This document shows, piece by piece, positions 26,531-39,940 of a stretch of 64,000 nt of DNA (the stretch's first letter is position 1; every line of letters starts with the position of its first letter). The notes under the pieces are model-generated. The model was not told where the DNA came from, did not search any database, and was given only the letters and a program-made list of their open reading frames with translations. Source of the stretch: Microcebus murinus (taxonomy: Eukaryota; Chordata; Mammalia; Primates; Cheirogaleidae). The translations under genes and the position numbers were made by a program. Location: contig NC_134109.1 in NCBI RefSeq assembly GCF_040939455.1, positions 50,248,001 through 50,312,000 on the forward strand. Direction: 5' to 3'.

Positions 26531-27552
26531 CGTTTGGAGTGTCATGAAAGCTTAGCTAAGTATGTGACACTTATTTAGTAGTCGGGGTGAGTTATTACAG
26601 ATTTTGTGCAAACAAAAAAGCATAATAAGATCTTTGATTTAGGAAAATAAACATTATGGGAATGGGTAAAATTACTGTAAAACAGAATCTAGCCTGGAAA
26701 AACCCTTCAAAAGCAATGAGAGCACTCATGAGTTCACTACCATATAAACTATGAAAGAAACAAATCTTCACACAGTTGCTAAGCCATTTTATTTCTCGTG
26801 AGGTTATGAACTCTTTGTAATACAAAAGTAGGATTAGCTCAACTCTACTTCCTCCCTTTAGTTGATCATGTATATTTTATTCTCTATCTTGAATATATTT
26901 CATGGATTTGCTCTTCTTTCAATTTACCTCAGAACAGGCATTTTTATTAGTTTTTAAATATATAATTCCAGGACCAATATTTTAAATTACTTTAAAGGAT
27001 AAAATATGTATTTATTTATGAGACTGGCTCTTTTAAGTCTTCCTTTCAAAATTTCTGCATATGTATGCTGTATCCCAAGATAATTTTAATATACTTTTAA
27101 CTTTACAATTGGTATTCTTATCCTCTTTATTGTCAATGGATGTCTGGTTGAATTTCTACTAGTTTTGTTGTGATTATTTCAGGGGTGGAGTTGGGGATGG
27201 CAGTTCTCTGTGTCTTAGTAAACATTTAACATTTTAACCCTGTGCCATTTCTTAGCTTAATCAGGTAGCTGAAAGTCGCAGGTTGGGTGTCAGGGTCTAT
27301 TACTTGAGTCCCTTAGCAGGGCACAGGCAAACCACTTAATAAAATCTAGGTAAAAATACCTGTTCCAGAGATTGAGTAATCAGTTAGAACTAGATGTGGT
27401 ACTTTATTAGGGAGATTTCCCCATAGTTAAAACCTTCCCTCTTTGTACACTTTTTTCTCAGACCCTCATTCATCTGTAAATCCAAGAAGCATTTGTAATC
27501 ACTGGTTTTACAAATTTCATTCAAAGTTTTATTCATTCTTTTGGAAATGTAA

Positions 27553-28202
27553 ATTCAAAATTGACTTGTACCAAATTTCGAATACCCTAATTGCATTTAT
27601 TACTCCTTGGGTTAGTGTAAATAAGTCTTGTAGTTTTAACTGTGACTAAAGGACTACAGTATATCATTGAAAAGAGTCATAATTGTCTAACAATACAAAA
27701 ATGGGTGATACATTACTTAGAAGAGAGAGATTCTTCTTGGAAATAAAGTCAAGTGTGTTGTATTACTTATCTATTGCTGCATCAAAAATTTACCCCACAT
27801 TTTTTGACCTAAAACCAGAGACATTTATTATCACATAGTTTCTGTGGGTCAAGAATATGGGTAAGGGTTAGCTGGGTGCCTGTGGCTCAAGATCTCCCAT
27901 AAGGTTGTGGTCAAGCTTCCACAAAAGACTCAAGTATAATTTGAAGACTCAATTTGGGAAGGATATATAATACTTCCAAGCCCTCTCACTTGGTTTTTGG
28001 CAGGCTTCACTCCCTCACAGGTGTTGAACTATAAATATTGATTTCTTGCTAGCTGTTGATGATAGTTCACCCTCATTTTCTCACCATGTGGACCTCTCTA
28101 CAGGGGTATCTCATGACATGGTAGCAGCCTTCTTTCAAAGAAGAAATCCATGAAAGAGAGAGAGAGAACACATGCCTAAGACTTTTTATAACCTAATCTC
28201 TA
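27553..28202 (+). repeat. Inverted duplication, left arm (derived copy)
   Basis: This ~650-bp block is the reverse complement of 29151-29792 at about nine in ten positions by eye, with few indels. It includes a unique-looking flank (27553-27755; AATTGACTTGTACC, CATTGAAAAGAGTCATAATT) and most of an old LTR-like repeat (from TGTATTACTTATCTATTGCT at 27758). Homology stops abruptly at CTAATCTCT (28194-28202), inside the LTR, so this arm looks like the copied one. The open stretch at 27443-27649 is not a gene. Confidence 0.88.
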
Positions 28203-29001
28203 TATCTATTTTGCAGAGAAAACAGAGACTCTTAGGAAGGCAACTTTCATGTTGACTTCCTATTCCTACATGTAGGAATGTATCAGAAGCCACATTCATA
28301 CCTATTTATTTTTTCCCACCTCACTGGAAGTGACATTAGTTCAAGGCTAATTCCCTGACCAGAGCTCTAAATTCCCATCTCTTCATAAAATTTGCTTCCC
28401 TATGATGTTTGTATTTCTAAATTTATCCTTTCTATTAACTCTTTTTTCCTTTTAAAATAAGTCCTTCTACAATCCCAAATCTCTCTGCTTTATCAGTTCT
28501 TTTTTATACTCTCATGTTTCTTCATTAATGAACTCCTTTTCCTTTGCCCCAATTTGCTCCACAGAGAAATTAGCTTTCTAGAGGCACAACTGTATTGATC
28601 CATTCTAAGTTCAATGAATGCATTCATAAGTGCCTTTTGTATTTTTATCTTTAATTTCCTGATATAATATGATGCTTATATCTCACGCACTTGTCATTTT
28701 CAGAAATAAATGAAGTATATAGTTTACTGATTTTTAATAAGCTTTTGTCATAACTAATGCCCTCATGTGAGTTTCAATTTCTTTTCAAGAACATTAGCAA
28801 TTCAGCTGATATATTATGAATTAAAATTCCTATTAGTAGCCACAGGAATGCCAAAATCATCTTATATTTTTATCAATAGTGGGATATTGTATCATTTACA
28901 TATGAATACACTGTTAAGAGTAACACAGTATAGCTTTCATTTGGAAATATGTTTTTTTCTTTAATCAATTTTGATGAAATATTTAACTAACAAATTGTAC
29001 C
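28203..29001. other. Spacer between inverted arms
   Basis: Unique-looking AT-rich sequence with CT-rich stretches near 28490-28560. In a transcript it would form the loop of a long hairpin. No coding potential. Confidence 0.5.
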
Positions 29002-29593
29002 AGTGAGGCAGACAACCTCTCAGTTGCCTCCAAACAATCTCAACCTCTTACTATTAACATTCTTGTGTTATTTTTTCCCCTTGAATATGGGCTGGAATGA
29101 TCAACTCAGTATAATAAATAGAACAAGGAAGCAGTTATAGGATATCACTTCAGAGATTAGATTATAAAAACTCTTGGGCATGTGTTCTCTCTCTCTCTTT
29201 CATGGATTTCTTCTTTGAAGGAAGACTGCTACCATGTCATGAGACACCCCTGTAGAGAGGTCCACATGGTGAGGAATTAAGGGAGAACCATGATCAATAG
29301 CTAAGAAGAAATCAGTATCTATAGTCCAACACCTGTGAGGGAGTGAAGCCTGCCAAAAACCAAGTGAGAGGGCTTGAAAGTATTATATATCCTCCCCAAG
29401 TTGAGTCTTCAAATTATACTGGAATCATATCTGGAAGTTTGACCACAACCTTATGAGAGACCTTGAGCCACAGGCACCCAGCTACCCTTACCCATATTCC
29501 TGACCCACAGAAACTGTGTAATAATAAATGTTTCTGGTTTTAGGCCAAAAAATGTGGGGTAAATTTTTGATGCACAATAGATAAGTAATACAA
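29002..29593 (-). mobile_element. Ancient solo LTR-like element (MaLR-like), complete copy
   Basis: On the minus strand it starts TGTATTACTTATCTATTG and passes through GTTTCTGTGGGTCAGGAATA, CAGGCTTCACTCCCTCACAG, TTTTTATAATCTAATCTCTG and CCAGCCCATATTCAAGGGG to a GTCTGCCTCAC end. The order fits a common placental interspersed repeat with TG/CA-type ends; the exact family is not resolved. It has no open frame. Its left part is duplicated at 27758-28202. Confidence 0.5.
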
Positions 29594-29792
29594 CATATTT
29601 GACTTTATTTCAAAGAAGAATCTCTCTTCCAAGTAATGTATCACCCATTTTTTATTGTTAGACAATTATGACTCTTTTCAATGATATACTGTCTTTCAGT
29701 CACAGTTAAAACTTTAAGATTTATTTACACTTACCCAAGGAGTAAGACATTCAGTTAGGGTATTAGAAATTAAGTACAAGTCAATTTTGAAT
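29151..29792 (-). repeat. Inverted duplication, right arm (source copy)
   Basis: Reverse-complement partner of 27553-28202. Shared landmarks include the GAGAGAGAGAGAA run, the block TTTTTGGCAGGCTTCACTCC (as read on the minus strand) and the flank GTACAAGTCAATTTTGAAT at 29774-29792. Read on the minus strand, the LTR here continues beyond the duplicated segment to a natural end near 29002, so this arm keeps the ancestral context. The arms are separated by 948 bp. Confidence 0.88.
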
Positions 29793-30061
29793 CTATACAA
29801 CTTCCAGGAGGCTGAAGGAATAGATAAGGATTTTCCATTTAGATATGATAGGTTAGCTACCAAACCATGGGCTGTTTGATAATATTAATTGCTGATATTA
29901 AGTCACTCTTTCTGTTAAGAATTAGTGCTCTCAGTGAAGTCCTGTTTGTGTTTAATACTTATAATGCCAATGCCATTAATGTGAAAATAATGCTGTAGAT
30001 GGAAGGCATTCATTCAGTAAACTCTTTTGTTAAATGAGATGTATTTAAAAGAGGAGGTGGA

Positions 30062-30398
<337 letters not shown>

Positions 30399-30414
30399 TA
30401 AAAGAGGAGGTGGA

Positions 30415-32879
30415 TGTAACCATGATTTATAACCATTTATAGTCAAAATCTTATTACAGACATTTGCACAGACCCTTTAGTAAAACTATATGTCATTTCT
30501 AAAGCATTTACCTTTTATGTACCCAGTTTTGAACCACCAACTACCTCTAATATTTTCTCCTATTTAATTCTTCATTGATGATGGTCCCTTAGATAATATA
30601 TAGTAAAAGGTAGTATGTTTGAAAAAAATTAATGATAAGAACTGACTGAGAAATGCTGGTGTTTCAAAATACACAAGTCTCATTTCCAGTGTAATAAGTA
30701 GACAATATTATTCCATCAGTTGAATTAATGGTACTCAGATGAGTTAAGTGTTTGATTCTCACCCCGTGTAACAAGCTTTCAAAAGTAACTTCATTGAAAG
30801 TAAGGATTTATTGTTATGGGTATTTTTTACCCTTAGATCTTGAATTAATCCATTTTTGTCAAAAGGAAGAATTGCATATGCTGTGTACCTAGTGGCATTA
30901 AGGGTTCTATAGCAGATAAAAGAGAAGTATGGTAAAAATTTCTTATCCATCAAATAGTTTTTCATATATTTGGGATAATAAATTACTGAGTAAAAAAAGT
31001 CAGAAATATCAAAGTGTATGACAGACCTGTGCTATGGGTGAACAAGGGAGAAAACACTGAGGACAACAGGGTTAAAGTAAAAGTTTCTATGAAAGAGAAG
31101 AAATGAAAAGCATCTTCCAAATGAGGTAAATAAATAGGAAGTGGAAAACAAAGGTTACAGAAGGTGAGAGGTGGATAGAACAACTGGGTGACAATGGAGA
31201 ATACTGTCCTTACAGGAGAGTAGAGAGAGTGATAGAACCAAACAGGGAAAAGGTCTACATACGGGATCTGACATACATCAGAGAAATAGAAAGCTTGATG
31301 AAAGCTATTTTGGGGGAAAGTCTATTGGACACTAATGTACAGATTCAACTGGATACCAGAAGGCATGGTAATGACTAAAGAAAATAAACTGACATTTTTA
31401 ATTTAAGATGTCATTGCAATTATATGTTGAAAAAAATATCAATGGATGCATGCAGCTGTTTCTATTCAAGCAGAAAATGATTTTATAATTTCTCATTTTG
31501 AATGTGTGTACAAAACAAATGATGCTAACAGCTACCTATCAATATACATAGATCTGGCCTAGAGCTGTATGGTTTTGGCACCTCTTCATCTTTCATGAAA
31601 TGTGAAACTCAATAAGTCTGTGTTACTGCTTATAAGAAAAATGTGATATATGCAAGTGATCTCCATGTCTTAGGATAAACCAACTCGCATATTAATTCAC
31701 GTGAACTTGGCAATTTCAAGAATCTATTAGAAATATGCATGCACATTTTAGGACATAATTTATTTCTCTAAAATATATAAAATACATAGTTATAGTAAAA
31801 TAATTAAAAGGCAAATTATGTTAAGAACTTAGCAAAAAACAGAGGTAATAGGTAATAGTAATGATAAATATTATTTATGAAAATTACAATTTATGCAATA
31901 ATTTATACAAAATAATATTTAAATAGGAATTGTGCTGTTGAATAATGCCATGAATGACCCCAAAGTTTTGGCCATTACTCTTAAGATAAAAGAGCACTTA
32001 GATCATTTAGCTTTTTGCCTGCAATCCTTAAGAATAAGAGGTGAGCAAAGTCCTCTTAGCTTTAGCACCTGACTCTTCAGGAAAGGTGATCAAAAGATAA
32101 AAATTAGGAAACCTAGGAAAAGAAAAAGACAATTTGAGTTTTGCTTAGCTACTTCAAACTTGTGTTATATAACTGTATAGCATTTGAAAGTCCTTGGGGA
32201 TGTTTAAATTCATAAACTTTGGTATCTAGTGCCTACTAAAGCATAAATAGTGTCTCTGACAATTTAAAATTACTTTCAAGGGGTATTAACACAATCCATC
32301 ATATTCACTCTGGAATTTTTTCACAATAACACTATAATAATGTGCTGAATCAGCTTTGCTGAATCTAACTTCTCCTGAATAGCTTTATTCTATTTCACAA
32401 GTTCTAATTTTGTTGACCAAGATGACCTGACATAGCTTTAAATATCTTTTGGAACTGAATTCTCTTTTATAAAGTTAAGAACTGGCAACTTGCTTGGAAA
32501 AAACGTTTATTAAATATTGCTATTTAATATTGCTTTTAGCATCACTTCTAAAATGTACCAGTGAATAAGTAGTTAGTATTCATTGACTGGGATAAGTATA
32601 TGATTATTACTATGTACATAATAATATATTTAAATTATAATTCATCTGAAAGATTTACTTCAATCAGTTATACTTCTAGTGTATTTTAAAAAATAAAACA
32701 AGGAATACTTGCCTTTTTAAAGTATGATCTAGCCAAATTTGAATATAGCTCATTTAGTCTATTTGAAAACCTAACTGGAAATCTGAGATAATTCAGACCT
32801 GGCTTTTTTAGACCTAGGCAAAACATTTTTCACATATTATGTATTTGACAAACATAAGTTGAAATAAATGAAGTTTGTA
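30415..32879. other. Intron, no recognised feature
   Basis: About 2.5 kb of AT-rich sequence without young repeats or a supported gene. Short minus-strand open stretches (30759-30965, 30983-31183) have no recognisable product. Confidence 0.5.
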
Positions 32880-33187
<308 letters not shown>

Positions 33188-33651
33188 GTGTATTTATATT
33201 ACATATGTAAAAAAGAAAATGTTAAGTAAGAAATGTAAACTTGATCACAAAGTGGATTCCCTAATTAAGAAACCATCTATGTAATACTGATACAATACTT
33301 TATTATTATTGATATAATAATGATGATAAATCATATATATTGTGTTTCATTAAAGTGTATATTTATTACTTTAAGTAAATTCTGAAAGACATATAGCATG
33401 CACTATAGCATGCACTATTTTGTTGGCAAATTACAACTAATAGTTTTAAAAATGTATTATTTTATTAATGTTTCACAAAAATAACCATTTATTTATTTGA
33501 TATCAGGATCCATTTTCTGTCAATTTAATCAAAACAACAGGTTATGCTACGTAAGAGAAATGAAACCTCTAAATAAAATGGAAAAAAGAAGCCCTCAAAG
33601 TGATTTGGTAAAAAATGCCCTAGGATTATTCCTATTAAGAATGAATAAAGA
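33188..33651. other. Intron, no recognised feature
   Basis: AT-rich. Contains a short direct repeat TAGCATGCACTATAGCATGCACTAT region (33397-33418). The left target-site duplication of the next L1 lies at its end. Confidence 0.5.
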
Positions 33652-34523
33652 TGCCCAGTAATGGGATTGACATATCAAATGGTAGATCTACTTGTATCTC
33701 TTTAAGGTATCTCCATATTGCTTTCCACAGAGGTTGAACTAATTTGCAGTCCCACCAGCAGTGTAGGATTGTTCTTATCTCTCCACATCCAAACCAACAT
33801 CTATTGTTTTGGGACTTTTTGACGAAGGCCATTCTTACTGGAGATAAGTGATATCTCATTGTGGTTTTGATTTGCATTTCCCTGATGATTAGAGATGTTG
33901 AGCATGTTTTCATATGTTTTATGGCCATTATTCTGTCTTCTTTTGGAAGGTTTCTGTTCATGTCCTTTGCCCACTTTTTGATAGGGTTGTTTGATTTTTT
34001 TCTTGCTGATTTTCATGAGTTCTAAGTAGATTCTAGTTATCAGCCCCTTATCAGATGTGTAGGATGTGAAAATTTTCTCCCATTCTGTAGGTTGTTTGTT
34101 TACTTTCACGACTGTTTTTTTGGCTGTACAGAAGCTTTTTAGTTTGATCAGGTCACATTTATTTATTTTTGTTGCTGCTGTGATTGCCTTTGGGGTCTTC
34201 TTCATAAATTCTTTGCCTAGGCCAATGTCTAGGAGAGAGTTTCCAACATTTTGCTCTAGAATTCTAATAGTTTCACACCTAAGGTTCAGGTCTGTTACCC
34301 AGCATGAGTTGATTTTTGTGAGAGGTGAAAGGTGTGGATCCTGCTGCAGCCTTCTACAAATGGCTATCCAGTTTTCCCAGCACCATTTATTGATTGAATA
34401 GGGATTCTTTTCCCCAGTGGATGTTTTTGTCTGCTGTGTCAAAGATTAGATGGCTATATGAGGATGGTTTGATATCAGGGTTCTCAGTTCTGTTCCACTG
34501 CTCAATATTCCTATTTTTGTGCC
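33652..34523 (-). pseudogene. L1 ORF2 C-terminal remnant, inverted 5' piece of a rearranged L1
   Basis: On the minus strand a 213-codon open frame (34442 to 33801) and an overlapping 108-codon frame (33961 to 33635) encode the L1 ORF2 C-terminal region: [12 protein letters not shown], then [13 protein letters not shown], then [20 protein letters not shown] and [20 protein letters not shown]. The conserved C-x-x-x-W-D-C region is present. The two frames are joined by a frameshift, so the protein is not intact. This is the longest open frame in the window but belongs to a dead retrotransposon. Confidence 0.88.
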
Positions 34524-35064
34524 ATCTACCCAAAAGATCAAATGACATTCTACAAAAAAGACACCTGAACTCGAATGTTTATAGCAGCACAATTCACAAT
34601 TGCAAAGCTGTGGAAACAACCCAAGTGCCCATCAATTCATGAGTGGATTAATAAAATGTGGTATATGTATACCATGGAGTACTATTCAGCTCTAAGAAAC
34701 AATAGTGATATAGCACATCTTGTATTTTCCTGGGTAGAGCTGGAACCCATACTACTAAGTGAAGTATCCCAAGATACTTCAAGCACCACATTTGTGGAAA
34801 AACAAGCACCACATATACTTACCAGCAATTGGTATTAACTGATCAGCACCTAAGTGGACACATAGGAATTACATTTATTGGGTATTGGGCATGTAGGAGG
34901 GGGAAGGAAGGAGTGGGCATATACATACATAATGAGTGAGATGTGCACCATCTGGGGGATGGTCACACTTGAAGCTCAGACTTGTGGGGGGAGGGCGGCA
35001 ATGGCATTATTCAAAACCTTAAAATTTGTACCCCTATAATATGCTGAAATAAAAAAATTTTAAA
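34524..35064 (+). mobile_element. L1 3' end, same insertion
   Basis: Plus-strand L1 resumes at CATCTACCCAAAAGATCAAA and runs through TTTATAGCAGCACAATTCAC to a 3' end with ATATGCTGAAATAAAAAAAT. The whole insertion (33652-35064) is flanked by a 12-bp target-site duplication AATGAATAAAGA at 33640-33651 and 35065-35076, which shows the inverted and direct parts arrived in a single event. Confidence 0.92.
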
Positions 35065-35076
35065 AATGAATAAAGA

Positions 35077-37129
35077 GAAAGAAAATAGAGAAAAAGCGTG
35101 AGAACAAATAAGACACCAGTGAACATTGCACAAAATAAAAAGAGGCTAACATGGCACATAGTAGAAGCAGCATATACTGTTGAAAAAGACTTATTATAGT
35201 TTGGGGGAAAGTATAATTTGTACAGTATATGCTTTATAAATACACAAGAATCTGAATTTTATGAAACAATAGAAGATAAGATGATAGAACTGTAAACCAA
35301 GAAAAAGAAGGAACTGGATAAAAGATAGAGCTCTATGAGATCAGAAAAGGATGTAACATTATAAATAACACAATAGCAAGATAATGATGACATTAGAAAC
35401 AAAGGATCTATTCTATGAATCTATTCTATGAAAAATAAAGTCAATACTGTGGAGGACAAATTTGAGATTATTTCTCACATTGAAGGAGAAAAAGAGAAGA
35501 TAATAGATTTTGAAACAAAAAGTGAAAATGTAGCACCAAAAGATAAAACTACAAAAGAAAACAAGAGAACTTTTTGGATAAATATATATACATTATTCCT
35601 AAAGAATACTAGTCTATTACCAAGTAAAATTTATTCATGTAATATAATATTAGTTCAATATCATGGGATGTGTTAATATAATCTATCATATAATTAGGAA
35701 AATTGAGAAATATTTGAATATTCTTATAGATAATAAACATAGTGCTTATGTATGAGACATAATATATAGTTTACATACTTTAATTTTAATTCTCACAAAC
35801 TGACACTAATTGTCATCATTTACCTGATAAGGGAGGCAAAGAGGGATTTAGAGACCAAGCCAAAGTCATTCAGCTATGATATGAAGAATGTATTAATAGG
35901 TTTTTCCTAAAAAGTGGGTACTCATATTCATGCACTTGTATAAAATATGCATATGTATAGTCTTGTGTATAAATAATTAAATAAAATTCCTCTAAAAATT
36001 TGAAGGATAAACTATTTTGTATCATATAACTGTATATATGTAGGTAAATATTCTTTTTAAAAACTTGAGATAACATACACCAAAATGTTAAGGAGGTTAC
36101 CTTTGAGTGATTTAATTTAATGGTAATTTTTATATCATTTTTTCTGCTTTTCAGTATTTATGTATAATATTCAAAAATAAATATTATATTTTATGTAAGA
36201 TATACGCACATTTTAAACTATATATAAAAACATATTACCAAGAATGTATATGATTATAAAATGATCAAAATGAATCTAAAATTCATGTAGTACTAAATGG
36301 TACCAATTAAGTAATACTGCCTTAAACAACTAAGAGATATATTAAATGGCTGTCTTTAGAAAGCAGACAAAAGGCAAAACAAGAATGAAATGCATAAGAA
36401 AAGAGAAACTAATGAGGTGATCTCTGTAATAGTCCAGTTCTCTGCCTAAGGACAATTTCCTGACCTTGGCACAGATCCCTGAAATTCAAGCAGAATATGA
36501 AGATACCACTAAGTCAGGAGATAGAGATTAGAGTACTGGCCAGTTGAAGTAGTTGGAATCTGTGGGTCAGAGTAACAGAAAGAAGAGAGGTAAGCAGGGT
36601 TGAATGTGGAAGTCTGTATGAGGTTCTGCCATTAGGCTTTGCTGAAAGCTGGCTGTACATGTACAAGACTAAAAAAAACCCAAGATTTACACTAGAGCAA
36701 CATAGCAGCTTTTATGGGATTGACTGCACAACAGAGAGATGAGGAGGTCAAGAAGTTCTAGGGGAACAGCAAAAGGGAATGTTGGGGTTTTAGCAATGTT
36801 AAAGTAATGTTATAGAGACCTCGTCAAAGCCCCTGGTAACACAAATAAAATAAAAGAGGCTCTCTCTTAGGAGTTAGAATCATACCCAGGAGAAATTCCT
36901 TCTCTAGACCTTTCCTTAAAAAGCCTAAATGCAAACCCCAACAAGATCCACAGACAAGACAGATTTAGTGGTTGTTTCCCATAAAGTTAGAGAATCTAGA
37001 GCAACAATTTGGGCTCTTCATAGATTTGCATTAATAGTGTAAAACCAAGCCTATATAAGATCAACATGATGAGTCCATAATTGAACATCTGCTAAAACAA
37101 GAACCAACAGACCAGAGAGAGATTACAGA
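35077..37129. other. Intron, unresolved old sequence
   Basis: A-rich on the plus strand from 36350 on, possibly the worn 5' part of the HAL1-like element that follows. No coding potential. The 82-codon open stretch at 35428-35676 is lysine-rich low-complexity sequence. Confidence 0.4.
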
Positions 37130-39065
37130 TTTAGAGACTCTCTAATGGAATATCCAAAATATCCATTATTCACCGAAAGTCACTAGATACAAATAAATAG
37201 GAAATATGATCAATAGCTGTAAAAAATTAAACATTGATCCATAGAAACTAAACAAAATAGAGCTAGACTTGGAACTTAGCAGACAGAGACTTTAAAGATG
37301 GTATTATAAATGTATTCAATAAAATAAAAGAGAACATACTAAGGAAATCAAAGGAAATATAGTTTTAATGAATGAATAGAGAAGTTCAGCAGAGAAAGGA
37401 CAAAACTATACATAAAGAAAAAATAAGAAAAATTATACTACAAAGTATAATGAATGATATTTAAAAATTCACTGGATGGGCTTAACAAAAGACTGGAGAT
37501 GGCAGAAAAAATAATCAATGAATTTAAAAACAGACATAATTTCCTAATCTGAGAAAAGAGGTGAAATATTGAAGAAAAATGAACAGAGCCACAATGACCT
37601 ATAGAAGAGTATCAAATTCCATTAACAAATATATAGATATGGATATAGATATAGATAAAACTGGAGTATGTAAATGAGACAATGAAGCAGAAAAATATTT
37701 TAAGAACTAATGGGAAAAACTTGGAAGAAACTCAGCAAAACCCTGAACAAGATGACTATAAAGAAAACCATATTTACGTAAATCATAATCAAATGACTAT
37801 AAACCAAAGACAAAGGGATATTCTAAAAAAGCAGCTGAGTGAGAAAGAAAAGCATATTAGGTACAAGGAAACAAAGATGAATTATGGCTGACTTCACTTT
37901 AGAAACAATGGATTACAGAAGAGAGTGGAACAGTATCTTTAAAGTACAAGGAAAAAAAAGAACCTGTCAGAATTCTAAACCTTATAAAAAATACAAGAGT
38001 GAAATGAGAATATTATTGCATAAACCACTCAGAGAAACTTTGCCTCTAGCAGCTCACCACTTTAAAAAGTGTTAAAGTATTTCCACAGGGAAATGGTACC
38101 GGATTATAACTCACATCTACAGATAGAAATGAAGACCACCAAAAATGATACTAAGTGGTAATTGAAAAACCATATTTTCTTTCTTCTTGTAATTAATGTA
38201 AAATATATCTGGCTCTTCAAAGATAATAGCACTCTAAGGTAGGGTTTATAATGTAAACAAAAAAAAACAAAAGTAAAAGATACAATTAAGTAAAGAAATG
38301 GGGCAGAAGAATTATATTGTTGTAAGATTGTCACATTCCTTTAATGAGATACAGAATGTGAGAAGTAAATGGTGTGAAATAAACAGGATAAGATGATGGA
38401 GGAACACATGGAGGGGATGTGAATTATGAATTATGAGTATGAAGAAGTAAAATATTGACTAATTAGACTCTGAAAAATTATAAATGTCTCTTGTTAGCTC
38501 TAGAACAACCACTAAATCATAATAAAAAAATATGGTTAAGGAAATAAATTTAAAAAATATTTGATCATCTGAAAAGAAGGAATGGAAAAAGACATGGAGG
38601 ATGAAGAAAAGAAGAGACAAGAGAAAACCAAGATGGTATATTTAAGTCTGAACATAGTAATGACTACATTAAATGTAAATGAACTTAACACTGAATTTAA
38701 AAGGACTAATACAAGCAATAACAGATAAATACTATAGATGTGCTGAGGGAAAGTAACAAGACACTCACAAAAAGTACATACTGGATTATTCCACTAATAT
38801 GAGATTCTAGAAAAGGCAAAAATCATTGATTAGTGATAGAAGTCAGATCAGTAGTTACCTGCCCACAGGAATGGTGCCTGGAAAGAATAACTACAAAGGA
38901 AAATAAGGAAACTCTTTTGGAAAATGTAAATGTTCTATATCTTGATTGAGTGGCACTTACCTTGTATTAATAGTATACATTAGTCTAAAATTATTGACCT
39001 GTACACTTAGAAATGAATGAATTTTATTGCATGTTGACTATACTTCAAAAAAGTCAATTTTTTAA
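37130..39065 (+). mobile_element. HAL1/L1M-type element relic (ORF1 region and 3' end)
   Basis: The order GCAGACAGAGACTTTAAAGA, AAAAATGAACAGAGCCACAA, AGAAAAGCATATTAGGTACA, GAGTGGAACAGTATCTTTAA, AACAACCACTAAATCATAA and ACATTAAATGTAAATGAACT follows an ORF1-bearing old L1/HAL1. It then jumps to a 3' end with TGACCTGTACACTTAGAAAT and TTGACTATACTTCAAAAAAG. An ORF2 body is absent, as in HAL1 (half-L1). Open stretches at 37682-37891 and 37884-38075 are worn ORF1 remnants. Confidence 0.65.
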
Positions 39066-39084
39066 AAAATTATCTATTAAAATA

Positions 39085-39295
39085 TTGATTGCCTAATGAG
39101 TAAGAGGTAAGACTCAGAAACTTGCTGAGTTCAAATCCTGCTTCTGCTGTTTTCTTACTGTATGACATAGGGCAAATTACTTAAGTCCTCTAAATTTTCT
39201 CATTGATAATGTGGGAATAGTAATAATAAATACTTCATAGGATTGTTGAGAGGATTAATCCCTTATCTGGAGTAAGTGTTCAATATATATTTTAT
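39085..39295 (+). repeat. MIR SINE relic
   Basis: GAGTTCAAATCCTGCTTCTG, TATGACATAGGGCAAATTAC, TTAAGTCCTCTAAATTTTCT, CATTGATAATGTGGGAATAG and GGATTGTTGAGAGGATTAAT follow the MIR consensus order closely. One of the best-preserved MIRs here. Confidence 0.85.
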
Positions 39296-39526
39296 TGTGT
39301 TATTATTTATGATCATTGCTATCAATATTTACAGCACATGAAACTATTGAAAGAGAGGTATCAATTGATGAGAATAAGCTATCTTTATTTTATTTTCAAA
39401 TAATTCTTTCAGAAGAAAAATGAGATGGGTGAAAATTAAACTGGAAAAAATAAGCTAAATGATATTGTGAGACAACACAATTAGGGTCAAACTATGAGCG
39501 AGTCAGTCAGTACATGGTTACATGCT

Positions 39527-39940
39527 ATATTAATTTCTACAGTTGCTGTAACAAATAACAAATGACCACAAACTTTGTGGCTTAAAACAACACAAATTTG
39601 TTCTCTTACAGTTCTGGAGAAGAGAAACCTAAAATAAGTATTATGAGGCTAAAATTGAGATCTCAGTAGGACTCCTGAAGGCTCCAGGAGAGAAACTATT
39701 TCCTGGGCTGCTTGTATTTCTTGTGGCCCTTCCTCCATCTTCAAAACCAGCTGTGTAACATCTTCTTCTCTCACATGACCTCTCTCCTGTATCAAATTTT
39801 CCACTGTCTGTGTTTTTTAAAGATATGCGTGATTGCATTTACAGCCCAGCCAGATAATATGGAGTAATCCCCCATTTCAAAACCTTAATTTAACCAAGTC
39901 CCTTTTGAATACCAGGAAACATTCACAGGTTCTAGGTTAT
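39527..39940 (+). mobile_element. Solo LTR of MLT1 type
   Basis: TTAATTTCTACAGTTGCTGT, ACCACAAACTTTGTGGCTTA, AAACAACACAAATTTGTTCT and CTTACAGTTCTGGAGAAGAG, then GGCCCTTCCTCCATCTTCAA and CATTCACAGGTTCTAGG, follow the MLT1 consensus in order. It lies 200 bp upstream of the third MAM exon. No coding content; the 65-codon minus-strand open stretch inside is chance. Confidence 0.8.

Noticed and set aside
33801..34442. 213-codon open frame on the minus strand, the longest in the window
   Set aside because: It is the C-terminal part of L1 ORF2 in a twin-primed insertion, frameshifted and lacking RT and endonuclease; not a host gene.
37682..38075. Lysine-rich open stretches resembling a coiled-coil gene
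   Set aside because: They follow the order of worn HAL1/L1 ORF1 sequence.
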